NCBI GenBank assembly: GCA_007127175.1
Contig: SKZX01000121.1
Coordinates: forward strand, 1-7,845
Reading direction: 5' to 3'
DNA length: 7,845 bases
From: Desulfobacterales bacterium
GTDB lineage: Bacteria; Desulfobacterota; Desulfobacteria; Desulfobacterales; Desulfosalsimonadaceae
Positions 1 through 5,572 of the stretch are shown piece after piece; the first letter of the stretch is position 1; each line of letters opens with the position of its first letter. Both the position numbers and the translations under genes were made by a program. The notes under the pieces were generated by a model. It was not told the origin of the DNA, searched no databases, and saw only the letters and a program-made list of their open reading frames with translations.

Positions 1-57
1 CAAACGGAATTGACCTTAGAATAATGAAGATGCGTAGCCTGTGGATTTGAGAAAATC

Positions 58-81
58 GATTTCGATACCGATCCCGATTTC
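58..81. repeat. Tandem hexamer repeat, four GATNNC units
   Basis: Four consecutive six-base units are seen: GATTTC, GATACC, GATCCC and GATTTC. The first and last units are identical and all share GAT at the start and C at the end. Because the unit length is a multiple of three, an open frame through it would read alternating Ser/Pro-Ile, but the ribosome binding site at 217-222 argues that this stretch is not translated. It lies in the leader of the PC4-like gene. Its function is unknown; it may be a slippage-generated microsatellite. Confidence 0.7.
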
Positions 82-165
82 GAAAAAATCAAACCCTGAT
101 AAATTGATGTACCGGGCGATCATTCTTCGCGATCTTGAATCAAATCCGAGTTTAGAAAGATTTTT

Positions 166-214
166 CTTACAACCCATAACTTACAACCTACAACCTGCAA
201 CTTACAACCTGCCC
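166..214. repeat. Degenerate tandem heptamer repeat, seven units of CYTRCAA
   Basis: Seven seven-base units stand head to tail: CTTACAA, CCCATAA, CTTACAA, CCTACAA, CCTGCAA, CTTACAA and CCTGCCC. Three are identical (CTTACAA) and the others differ by one to three bases. The array ends two bases before the Shine-Dalgarno sequence of the next gene, so it would form the 5' untranslated leader of that mRNA if transcription starts upstream. The strand of action cannot be told. Heptamer arrays of this general type are known from several bacterial genomes, but I cannot assign this one to a named family. Confidence 0.8.
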
Positions 215-216
215 AC

Positions 217-222
217 GGAGGA
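217..222 (+). promoter_or_regulatory. Shine-Dalgarno that fixes the start of the PC4-like gene
   Basis: GGAGGA sits four bases before the ATG at 227. This perfect site selects 227 over the in-frame ATG at 41, whose frame would otherwise run through both tandem repeats. Confidence 0.85.
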
Positions 223-226
223 ACAT

Positions 227-487
227 ATGGCCGGATACGAACCGGAAAAGGATAAGGTACTGAAGAAATGGCACAGTGAAGAGACGGGCCTGGTCGTTTC
301 AATAAACCGATACGGTGAGGGAGAGCCCAAGCTTCAGGTCGGACCCAGGATACTCAAGAAAAAGGACGGAACCGAACGGGCCCCGGTAAAAGCGGGGCGG
401 CTGTCAATGGAAGATGTATTGTGGCTCTATGATATTATTGACGAGATCAAAGATGATCTTCAGGCCCTGGCCGAACCCATGGAATAA
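227..487 (+). CDS. PC4-like putative ssDNA-binding / transcriptional coactivator p15 family protein
   Basis: An 86-residue soluble, highly charged protein without signal peptide or membrane segment. Residues about 20-80 have the layout of the PC4 (p15) C-terminal fold: a beta strand (LVVSINRYGEGEPKLQVGPR), a charged loop with a KDG turn, a KAGRLSMED segment like the KKGISLxxEQ of PC4, then an acidic helix (VLWLYDIIDEIKDDLQAL). In eukaryotes this fold dimerises and binds single-stranded or melted DNA; small bacterial homologues are poorly characterised. The start is fixed by GGAGGA at 217-222. It is the first gene of a probable operon, ending 5 bp before a nucleoside-phosphorylase gene and followed by DNA ligase. 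Family assignment is by pattern recognition only. If it is wrong, the protein is a conserved-looking hypothetical. Confidence 0.72.
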   Translation: MAGYEPEKDKVLKKWHSEETGLVVSINRYGEGEPKLQVGPRILKKKDGTERAPVKAGRLSMEDVLWLYDIIDEIKDDLQALAEPME

Positions 488-492
488 GCGCA

Positions 493-1269
493 ATGAAACA
501 GGACTCTGCCGTAATTAAACCCGCCAATCCGGGGCACTGGCCGTCATGTCCCAACCGGACGGCAGTGATGGTGAGCAGCCCCGCGGACATGAAGGACATT
601 GTCCGGCGTGCCGGCCTGTCGGGTGTGCACCCCCAGGTGTTCATGAACAGCCGCATGTACTGCGACCCGGATTCCCCGTCAACCACATGCATTGCAGGCC
701 CTTTTACAGGCGCGCCCTATGCCGCCATGCTCATGGAAGTGCTCATTGCCTGGGGAGTTGAAAGGATAATCCTCTTCGGATGGTGCGGCTCCGTCTGTGG
801 GGATATCGGCATTGGCGACATGATTATTCCCACGTCCGCTTTTCCCGGAGACGGCACATCCCCGCATTACTGCATTTCAAAAGACGCAGGCGACGCCGTT
901 GAAAACAGGCGGATATTGCCTTCAGAGCGCCTTAACGCACAAATTATTTCCAAATGCCGGCAGATGAACCTGTCCTGCCGGAACGGCCCGATATGGACGA
1001 TGGATGCCATATTCAGGGAAACACCTGAAATCATATCCGAATATCAGGATAAAGGGGCTCTGGCCGTTGAGATGGAGGCCGCAGCCCTTTTTGCGGTGGG
1101 CGCCTATCGATGCATCGAGGTTTCCGCTGTCCTTGCGGTTTCGGATGAAGTTCATTCTTTTTCATGGAAAACCGGGTTTGGCAGCAACCCGTTCAAGGAA
1201 ACACGTAAAAACGCTATTGAACTGATATTGGCCGTGACCCGCGAATTGGAACAGGAATGCGCAACATGA
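493..1269 (+). CDS. Nucleoside phosphorylase family protein (PNP/UDP phosphorylase fold)
   Basis: A 258-residue cytoplasmic protein of the PNP/uridine phosphorylase superfamily, whose members split a nucleoside (or MTA/SAH-type substrate) into base and sugar, using phosphate or water. Visible motifs: GPFTGAPYAAML (69-80) ahead of an alpha/beta unit; IILFGWCGSV (92-101) followed by GDMIIPTSA (108-116), the core Gly-rich turn; VEMEAAALF (192-200), whose second Glu contacts the ribose hydroxyls in the family; and AVSDE (215-219), where Asp218 occupies the place of the general acid that favours purines. The N-terminal phosphate-binding GxPS.. loop of classic PNPs is not evident, so the substrate and even phosphorolysis versus hydrolysis are open. 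ATG 493 follows the previous stop by 5 bp with only a weak GGA upstream, suggesting coupled translation; the end overlaps ligA. Confidence 0.85.
   Translation: MKQDSAVIKPANPGHWPSCPNRTAVMVSSPADMKDIVRRAGLSGVHPQVFMNSRMYCDPDSPSTTCIAGPFTGAPYAAMLMEVLIAWGVERIILFGWCGSVCGDIGIGDMIIPTSAFPGDGTSPHYCISKDAGDAVENRRILPSERLNAQIISKCRQMNLSCRNGPIWTMDAIFRETPEIISEYQDKGALAVEMEAAALFAVGAYRCIEVSAVLAVSDEVHSFSWKTGFGSNPFKETRKNAIELILAVTRELEQECAT
1253..1256 (+). promoter_or_regulatory. Ribosome binding site selecting the ligA start
   Basis: AGGA lies nine bases before the ATG at 1266 but directly abuts the in-frame ATG at 1257, leaving that one no spacing. It therefore favours 1266, which also makes a classic four-base ATGA stop/start overlap with the upstream gene. 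Confidence 0.65.
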
Positions 1270-3308
1270 GCATCACAGAAGCAGAGCAGAAGGCAAAGGC
1301 ACGTGCAGAGGTGCTGAGAAAAACCCTTCATTACCATAACCGGCGGTATTTTGTCTATGACGACCCGGAGATCTCGGATGCCGAATACGACAGGCTCATG
1401 CAGGAATTGATTGCACTCGAAACCGCTTATCCGGAAATTGCGGCCCCGGACTCCCCAACAAGCCGGGTCGGTTCCGCGCCTTTGGACAAATTTGACACCA
1501 TCGCCCATCATGTTCCCATGCTCAGCCTGGAGAAAGGGTTTGACACGGCCGATATCCTTGCATTTGATCAGCGCGTCGCACGCATCCTGAAAACGACCGA
1601 CCCCATCCGGTACACGGTTGAACCGAAGGTGGACGGAGTGGCCGTGTCCCTTGTCTATCAGGACGGGATACTCGTTTCAGGGGCCACGCGGGGGGACGGT
1701 TTTCAAGGGGAGTTGATCACCCCCAACGTCAAGACCATTGGCAGTATCCCGCTTGTTCTCCAAAGTGTTGAAGATATAAAAATTCCCGATTTCATAGATG
1801 TTCGAGGCGAAGTTTACATGACGATGGCCGATTTCAAGGCCCTCAACCAGATTCGCCTAAACCAGGGGCTTCCCCTGTTCGCCAATCCCAGAAACGCTTC
1901 GGCCGGCTCTCTCCGGCAACTGGATTCCACCATAACGGCACAACGTCCGCTCAAGATGGTCATCTACGGCGTTGGGCGCACGGACCTGCTCAAAGTCAAC
2001 AGCCATGCCCAAACGATCCGTATTCTGAAAGCCCTCGGGTTCCCGGCCAACCCCCACGTGGAAACGGAAATCAGCGTAAATGAGGTGATCGGCTATTTCA
2101 AGCGCATCGATGAACTTCGGAAAACCCTTGATTATGAAATTGATGGCATCGTCGTGAAGGTGGATCGATATGATCTGCAGGAGCGGCTTGGCAGCACGTC
2201 CAGAAGCCCCCGGTGGGCCATTGCCGTCAAGTTCAAGGCAATGGAGGAGCAGACCCGGGTGAATGATATCGTGGTCCAGGTCGGTCGGACCGGTGCTTTA
2301 ACGCCGGTTGCCGTTCTCGAACCGGTCAGCATCGGCGGCGTTATGGTCAGCCGTGCGAGCCTTCACAACGAGGACGAGGTTCGCAAGAAGGATGTCCGGG
2401 TAGGGGACACCGTCCTTGTCAGGCGCGCCGGAGACGTGATTCCAGAGGTGGTGAAGGTCATACCGGCATATCGGGACGGCTCCCAGCTGCTTTTCCAAAT
2501 GCCCTCCCAATGCCCGGTATGCAGCAGCACCGTTGTTCGATTCAAGGATGAAGCAGCCACCCGTTGCGTCAACGCAGGATGCCCTGCCCAATTGAAGGGG
2601 AACCTGCTTCATTTTTCATCCAAGGGGGCCCTGGATATTGACGGACTTGGCAAAAAACTCGTTGACCAACTCGTCGAAACAGGACTGGTCCGCTCTATAG
2701 AAGATATATTCCGGCTTGATGTGGACACCCTTAGGCAACTGGACCGGATGGGTAGAAAATCGGCTGAAAATCTTGTTCAAGCCATTTATAAGGGCAAAAA
2801 AGTGCCATTATCAAGATTTCTCTACGGGCTTGGCATCCGCCATGTAGGTGCCCATGCGGCCAAATTGCTGGCTGCCCGGTATGAAACAATCGATGCCCTT
2901 GCAGCCGCCGAAAAGGAAGATATCGAAGCCATAGAGCAGGTCGGCCCGATTATGGCAGAAGCGGTCAGGGCTTATTTTTCCATGCCTGAAAATCTTAAAA
3001 CAATTGAAGATATGCAGCAGCTGGGCCTTGAAATACTACCGGAAACAGGGCATCAAAAGGTTAGTGGCAGGCTCCGGGGGCTGTCATTTGTGCTGACGGG
3101 CACGCTTTTTTCAATGACCCGAAAAATGGCCACCGGGAAAATAGAAGCCGCCGGGGGAAAAGTGACGGGTTCGGTATCGGCTCAGACCGACTACGTTGTG
3201 GCAGGTGAATCGCCCGGAAGCAAGATTGAGCAGGCAAGGCGGAAAAACGTTTCGGTTATCGATGAACTACAGTTGATGGAACTCTTGCGAGAACCGGAAG
3301 GGGAATGA
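1266..3308 (+). CDS. ligA: NAD-dependent DNA ligase LigA
   Basis: 680 residues from ATG 1266 (683 if ATG 1257 is used), full length for the family. It seals nicks in duplex DNA using NAD+, releasing NMN and AMP, and joins Okazaki fragments and repair patches. Domains in order: Ia with the NMN-binding tyrosines (YHNRRYFVYDDPEISDAEYD, 23-42); adenylation domain with the AMP-accepting Lys121 in EPKVDG, RGDG, RGEVYM with Glu182, and Lys298 in EIDGIVVKVD; OB fold; a Cys4 zinc finger (Cys416, 419, 434, 439); helix-hairpin-helix repeats around 500-590; and a C-terminal BRCT domain from about 601 (LSFVLTGTL, ending in SVIDELQLMELL). All catalytic residues are present. One departure is GELITPN where GEDVTxN is usual. 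The start overlaps the phosphorylase stop (ATGA), indicating one transcript. Confidence 0.97.
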   Translation: MSITEAEQKAKARAEVLRKTLHYHNRRYFVYDDPEISDAEYDRLMQELIALETAYPEIAAPDSPTSRVGSAPLDKFDTIAHHVPMLSLEKGFDTADILAFDQRVARILKTTDPIRYTVEPKVDGVAVSLVYQDGILVSGATRGDGFQGELITPNVKTIGSIPLVLQSVEDIKIPDFIDVRGEVYMTMADFKALNQIRLNQGLPLFANPRNASAGSLRQLDSTITAQRPLKMVIYGVGRTDLLKVNSHAQTIRILKALGFPANPHVETEISVNEVIGYFKRIDELRKTLDYEIDGIVVKVDRYDLQERLGSTSRSPRWAIAVKFKAMEEQTRVNDIVVQVGRTGALTPVAVLEPVSIGGVMVSRASLHNEDEVRKKDVRVGDTVLVRRAGDVIPEVVKVIPAYRDGSQLLFQMPSQCPVCSSTVVRFKDEAATRCVNAGCPAQLKGNLLHFSSKGALDIDGLGKKLVDQLVETGLVRSIEDIFRLDVDTLRQLDRMGRKSAENLVQAIYKGKKVPLSRFLYGLGIRHVGAHAAKLLAARYETIDALAAAEKEDIEAIEQVGPIMAEAVRAYFSMPENLKTIEDMQQLGLEILPETGHQKVSGRLRGLSFVLTGTLFSMTRKMATGKIEAAGGKVTGSVSAQTDYVVAGESPGSKIEQARRKNVSVIDELQLMELLREPEGE

Positions 3309-3353
3309 CAAAGGCATGATTTGTATTCACGTTTGAAAGGCAGGTGATGCGAA

Positions 3354-3638
3354 ATGGCTGAGAAAAAGGCTTTGCGTGTCAGAATTGAAGGCCGTGTCCA
3401 GGGCGTCAATTACCGGATGGCAACGTATCATGAAGCGCATAGGCTGGGTGTTACAGGGTGGGTAATGAACAACCCGGATAGTTCGGTTGAAGCCTGGTTT
3501 GAAGGCGATGCAGACAGGGTGGATAAACTGGTCGAATGGTGCTGGAAAGGGCCGCCCATTGCATCGGTTAGTCACATTACGGTGTCCGAGGAAGCCTATA
3601 CCGCACGTTATAATGATTTTTCAGTCCGCTACGCGTGA
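3354..3638 (+). CDS. acyP: Acylphosphatase
   Basis: A 94-residue protein of normal family length. Acylphosphatases hydrolyse the carboxyl-phosphate bond of acyl phosphates such as acetyl phosphate or carbamoyl phosphate in the cytoplasm. The signature GRVQGVNYR (13-21) supplies the phosphate-binding loop and catalytic Arg21, and GWVMN (35-39) supplies catalytic Asn39. GPPIASVSHI matches the conserved region near the C-terminal strand, and the protein ends in an aromatic-rich FSVRYA. Small departures: Met38 replaces the usual Arg or Lys, and the turn after Asn39 reads NPDSSVE rather than xxDGxVE. AGGTGA at 3342-3347, six bases upstream, supports the start. The gene lies 45 bp after ligA and is probably the last gene of that operon, since a strong hairpin follows within 40 bp. 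Confidence 0.95.
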   Translation: MAEKKALRVRIEGRVQGVNYRMATYHEAHRLGVTGWVMNNPDSSVEAWFEGDADRVDKLVEWCWKGPPIASVSHITVSEEAYTARYNDFSVRYA

Positions 3639-3676
3639 TGCGTGTCGCAGCAACAGTGCGGCCGGCTTTGAAAATG

Positions 3677-3710
3677 AAAAAGGGGGCGCATGTGAAAAGC
3701 GCCCCCTTTT
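3677..3710. terminator. Bidirectional intrinsic terminator between acyP and hup
   Basis: AAAAGGGGGCGC (3678-3689) pairs perfectly with GCGCCCCCTTTT (3699-3710) around a nine-base loop. The + strand ends in TTTT; the - strand reading continues into TTTTTCATTTTC. The 12-bp stem, eight of them G-C, sits 39 bp after the acyP stop and 31 bp after the hup stop, in the right place to end both convergent transcripts. Confidence 0.92.
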
Positions 3711-3723
3711 AAAGAGGTAGAAT

Positions 3724-3743
3724 TGATGAAACAGAATTCATCA
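3724..3743 (-). other. Small hairpin overlapping the hup stop codon
   Basis: TGATGAA (3724-3730) and TTCATCA (3737-3743) form a perfect 7-bp stem with a six-base loop. In hup mRNA the 5' arm includes the stop codon. It is A-T rich, lies just before the main terminator, and could help protect the 3' end or simply be chance. Confidence 0.45.
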
Positions 3744-4013
3744 TATAGAATCGCGTAACTGTTTTCCGGGCTTGAATTTTACGACATTGCGGGCCTTGAT
3801 CTTGATGGGATCGCCGGTCTGGGGGTTTCTTCCGGTGCGTGCTTTGCGTTTAACCTTTTGAAATGTGCCGAAACCAACCAGGGTCACTTTCCCATCTTTC
3901 TTTTTCAGTGATTTAACCACGCCGTCAATGTAGGAGTTCAGTGCGGCTGTCGCTGCAACCTTTGAAATACCTGCATCTTTTGCCATTTTCTCAACGAGTT
4001 CAGCTTTTGTCAT
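3741..4013 (-). CDS. hup: HU-family DNA-binding protein
   Basis: A 90-residue basic protein, exactly the usual HU length. HU dimers bend and compact DNA without strong sequence preference and assist replication, repair and transcription. Helices 1-2 open with MTKAELVEKMAKDAGISK, typical of the family. The beta saddle GKVTLVGFGTFQKVKRKAR follows, then the DNA-intercalating arm RTGRNPQTGDPIKIKARN with its conserved Pro in RNPQTG, and the closing helix (FKPGKQLRDSI). The sequence resembles HU more than IHF, but a specific HU subunit cannot be named. GGAGG at 4022-4026 lies eight bases before the ATG. The gene appears monocistronic: own promoter at 4066-4094 and a terminator downstream shared with acyP. 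Confidence 0.95.
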   Translation of the reverse strand: MTKAELVEKMAKDAGISKVAATAALNSYIDGVVKSLKKKDGKVTLVGFGTFQKVKRKARTGRNPQTGDPIKIKARNVVKFKPGKQLRDSI

Positions 4014-4065
4014 GACTTTTCCCTCCCCTTTTTTTTGGTTTATTCAAAAGGCTTGAATTTCTAAT

Positions 4066-4094
4066 AATTTAAATAAGGTTTTAGTGCTTGTCAA
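4066..4094 (-). promoter_or_regulatory. Sigma-70-type promoter of hup
   Basis: On the - strand, TTGACA (4094-4089) is a perfect -35 box. It is followed by a 17-base spacer and TAAATT (4071-4066), matching four of six -10 positions. Transcription would start near 4059, giving a leader of about 46 bases that contains the hup Shine-Dalgarno. The surroundings are markedly A-T rich compared with the coding DNA. Confidence 0.7.
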
Positions 4095-4116
4095 TACATA
4101 AAACAGCATGAACTCA

Positions 4117-4134
4117 TTTTTTTTCAAAAAAAAA
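4117..4134. promoter_or_regulatory. T8-C-A9 tract upstream of the hup promoter
   Basis: Eight T, one C and nine A follow in a row, forming a near-perfect palindrome. Relative to the predicted hup start it lies at about -58 to -75. Rigid A-tracts there could act as a bent or UP-like upstream element. For the - strand transcript arriving from ftsY, the T9 run could also serve as a weak, GC-poor termination site. No strong GC-rich stem precedes it on that strand, so neither role is firm. Confidence 0.4.
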
Positions 4135-4140
4135 GCAAAA

Positions 4141-4353
4141 CTAAGCCAAGCCTGAAGGGGGTTTCCGGACAGGTGTCTGAGAGAATCCCTTAAGCCATAA
4201 GCCCATTGCCTTTCCGAATGACGGGTTCACAGGGCGGATCACTGTACCGGTGGGAAAGCCCTGTTTGACGATTTCGCAAAAGCCCAATATATGCGTTACG
4301 CGCAATTTTTGCTCTTGGATTTTTTGCGAAGTCCTCATGTTTTCGGTGTCCAT
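4141..4353 (-). CDS. Unrecognised 70-residue ORF coupled to ftsY
   Basis: The ATG (4353-4351) shares TGATG with the ftsY stop, an arrangement typical of translational coupling. The frame stays open for 70 codons to a TAG. The product would be mildly basic, with no signal peptide, membrane segment or motif I know; it contains ILGFCEIVKQGFPTG in the middle and ends PVRKPPSGLA. No separate ribosome binding site is seen. The DNA also contains an inverted repeat (4273-4330), so the open frame may be an accident of a repeated non-coding element. Treat it as a hypothetical gene. The rest of the 339-bp ftsY-hup interval holds only the T/A tract and the hup promoter. Confidence 0.35.
   Translation of the reverse strand: MDTENMRTSQKIQEQKLRVTHILGFCEIVKQGFPTGTVIRPVNPSFGKAMGLWLKGFSQTPVRKPPSGLA
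4273..4330. repeat. Inverted repeat just downstream of ftsY
   Basis: TTCGCAAAA (4273-4281) and TTTTGCGAA (4322-4330) are perfect 9-bp inverted copies separated by 40 bp. Beyond each arm a GAC/GTC also pairs after a short bulge (GAC at 4267-4269, GTC at 4331-4333). The interior contains a smaller palindrome, GCGTTACGC (4293-4301). The structure could be a REP/MITE-like element or an mRNA hairpin at the 3' end of the smc-ftsY transcript. Confidence 0.5.
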
Positions 4354-5540
4354 CAAAAAATGGCGTCAATAAAGGCTTCAGGATCAAAGGGCTGCAGATC
4401 GTCAATGCCTTCCCCAACGCCGATATACTGCAATGGCAGGTTCATTTCACTGCATATGCTGATGACGATGCCCCCCTTGGCCGTTCCGTCGAGCTTCGTC
4501 ATTGCAAGGCTGGTTACGCCGATACCCTCATGGAAGGTTTTGGCCTGGGACAGGGCGTTCTGGCCGGTTGTGGCGTCAAGAACAAGCAGGATCTCATGGG
4601 GTGCGTCCGGCAGTTGTTTGCCAATGCTGCGCTTGATTTTTTTCAGCTGTTCCATGAGATTGACCTTTGTCTGCAACCTGCCGGCGGTATCGATGATGAC
4701 GATGTCGCTGCCCCTTGACAGGCCGGCCCCGACCGCATCATAGGCGACCGCTGCAGGGTCGGCATTGTCGCGATGCCTGACGATATCGGCCCCGGATCTC
4801 TGGGCCCAGATTTCGAGCTGTTCAACAGCGGCGGCCCGGAATGTGTCAGCTGCGCCGATCAGGACCTTTTTCCCTTCCGACTGGTACCGCGAAGCGAGCT
4901 TGCCGATGGTGGTTGTTTTTCCGACCCCATTGACACCCACAACCATGATGACATAAGGCTTGATGGAAGGGTCGATCTGCCGGGGCCGGGTCAAAAACCC
5001 GAGCATTTGCGTTTTCAGAAATTGCCTGACATCACCTGCATTTTTAAAAGACGCGGCATTTTCCTCGATTTTTTCAATCAACGCCATGGTAGTGTTCACC
5101 CCCACATCGGATGTAATCAGTGTTTCCTCTATTGCCTCCAGTGTTTCAGCGTCTGCTATACCCCTTTCCGAAAGAACCCCGTCGATGCGCCCGGCTATGG
5201 AAGCGCGTGTTTTGAGCAGGCCGTTTTTCAACCGACCCATGAGCCCCATTGGCGATGGTACGCCTGGATCAGGGGAAATGTCCGCCGGGTCCTTTTGCGT
5301 CGGCGCTGCAGTTGTTTTTTCAATTTCAGGCGCGTCCGCTTCGCGGGTCACGGAATCAATATCGCGCACCGGTTGCCGGGTTTTTCTGTTCCTGATGAAA
5401 CGAATGAAAAACAGCATCAACAGCAGAAAAACCAAAACACCTGCAATAGGGTAGGGATATTCGAGGATGAACATGCTGACGGCGTTCATGGCGTCCTCAA
5501 GCCGCACGGCATCCAGGATTTCTTTGAAAAAGTCTGTCAT
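4353..5540 (-). CDS. ftsY: Signal recognition particle receptor FtsY
   Basis: 395 residues from ATG 5540. FtsY is the membrane receptor for ribosome-SRP complexes and hands nascent membrane proteins to the Sec translocon, with GTP hydrolysed jointly with Ffh. Residues about 31-49 form a clear transmembrane segment (AGVLVFLLLMLFFIRFI) followed by basic RNRKTRQ, then a Pro/Asp/Glu-rich linker to about 105. The N domain helical bundle and the GTPase domain follow: GVNGVGKTTT (G1, Lys208), DTFRAAAVEQLE, DTAGR (G3, Asp284), TKLDGTAKGG (G4, from Thr348), and the closing GVGEGIDDLQPFDPEAFI. All motifs are intact. The start is set by GAGGAAGG (5552-5545) four bases upstream; a TTG at 5576 overlapping the smc stop would add 12 residues and is less likely. 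It lies 32 bp after smc, probably in the same operon. Confidence 0.97.
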   Translation of the reverse strand: MTDFFKEILDAVRLEDAMNAVSMFILEYPYPIAGVLVFLLLMLFFIRFIRNRKTRQPVRDIDSVTREADAPEIEKTTAAPTQKDPADISPDPGVPSPMGLMGRLKNGLLKTRASIAGRIDGVLSERGIADAETLEAIEETLITSDVGVNTTMALIEKIEENAASFKNAGDVRQFLKTQMLGFLTRPRQIDPSIKPYVIMVVGVNGVGKTTTIGKLASRYQSEGKKVLIGAADTFRAAAVEQLEIWAQRSGADIVRHRDNADPAAVAYDAVGAGLSRGSDIVIIDTAGRLQTKVNLMEQLKKIKRSIGKQLPDAPHEILLVLDATTGQNALSQAKTFHEGIGVTSLAMTKLDGTAKGGIVISICSEMNLPLQYIGVGEGIDDLQPFDPEAFIDAIF

Positions 5541-5544
5541 AGGG

Positions 5545-5552
5545 CCTTCCTC
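5545..5552 (-). promoter_or_regulatory. Ribosome binding site of ftsY
   Basis: On the - strand GAGGAAGG lies four bases before ATG 5540. It supports this start over the TTG at 5576, which overlaps the smc stop codon. Confidence 0.75.
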
Positions 5553-5572
5553 ATGGAATGTTTGCTGCCAAC

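Noticed and set aside
10..40. TTGACC and TAGAAT resembling promoter boxes near the left edge
   Set aside because: The spacing between them is wrong (one base apart), and any partner for TAGAAT would lie at or beyond the edge; TTGAAT at 135 likewise has no -10 at proper distance.
41..226. In-frame upstream extension of the PC4-like gene to an ATG at 41
   Set aside because: It translates the hexamer and heptamer repeats into low-complexity sequence and lacks a ribosome binding site, whereas GGAGGA stands just before ATG 227.
4230..4263. Hairpin CAGGGC...GCCCTG between ftsY and hup
   Set aside because: Only six paired bases around a 22-base loop and no T run after it; too weak to call a terminator or riboswitch.
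4141..4352. Possible 4.5S SRP RNA or 6S RNA next to ftsY
   Set aside because: No SRP RNA tetraloop/AGGAAGCAG-like motif and no long 6S-type double stem with central bubble could be found on either strand.
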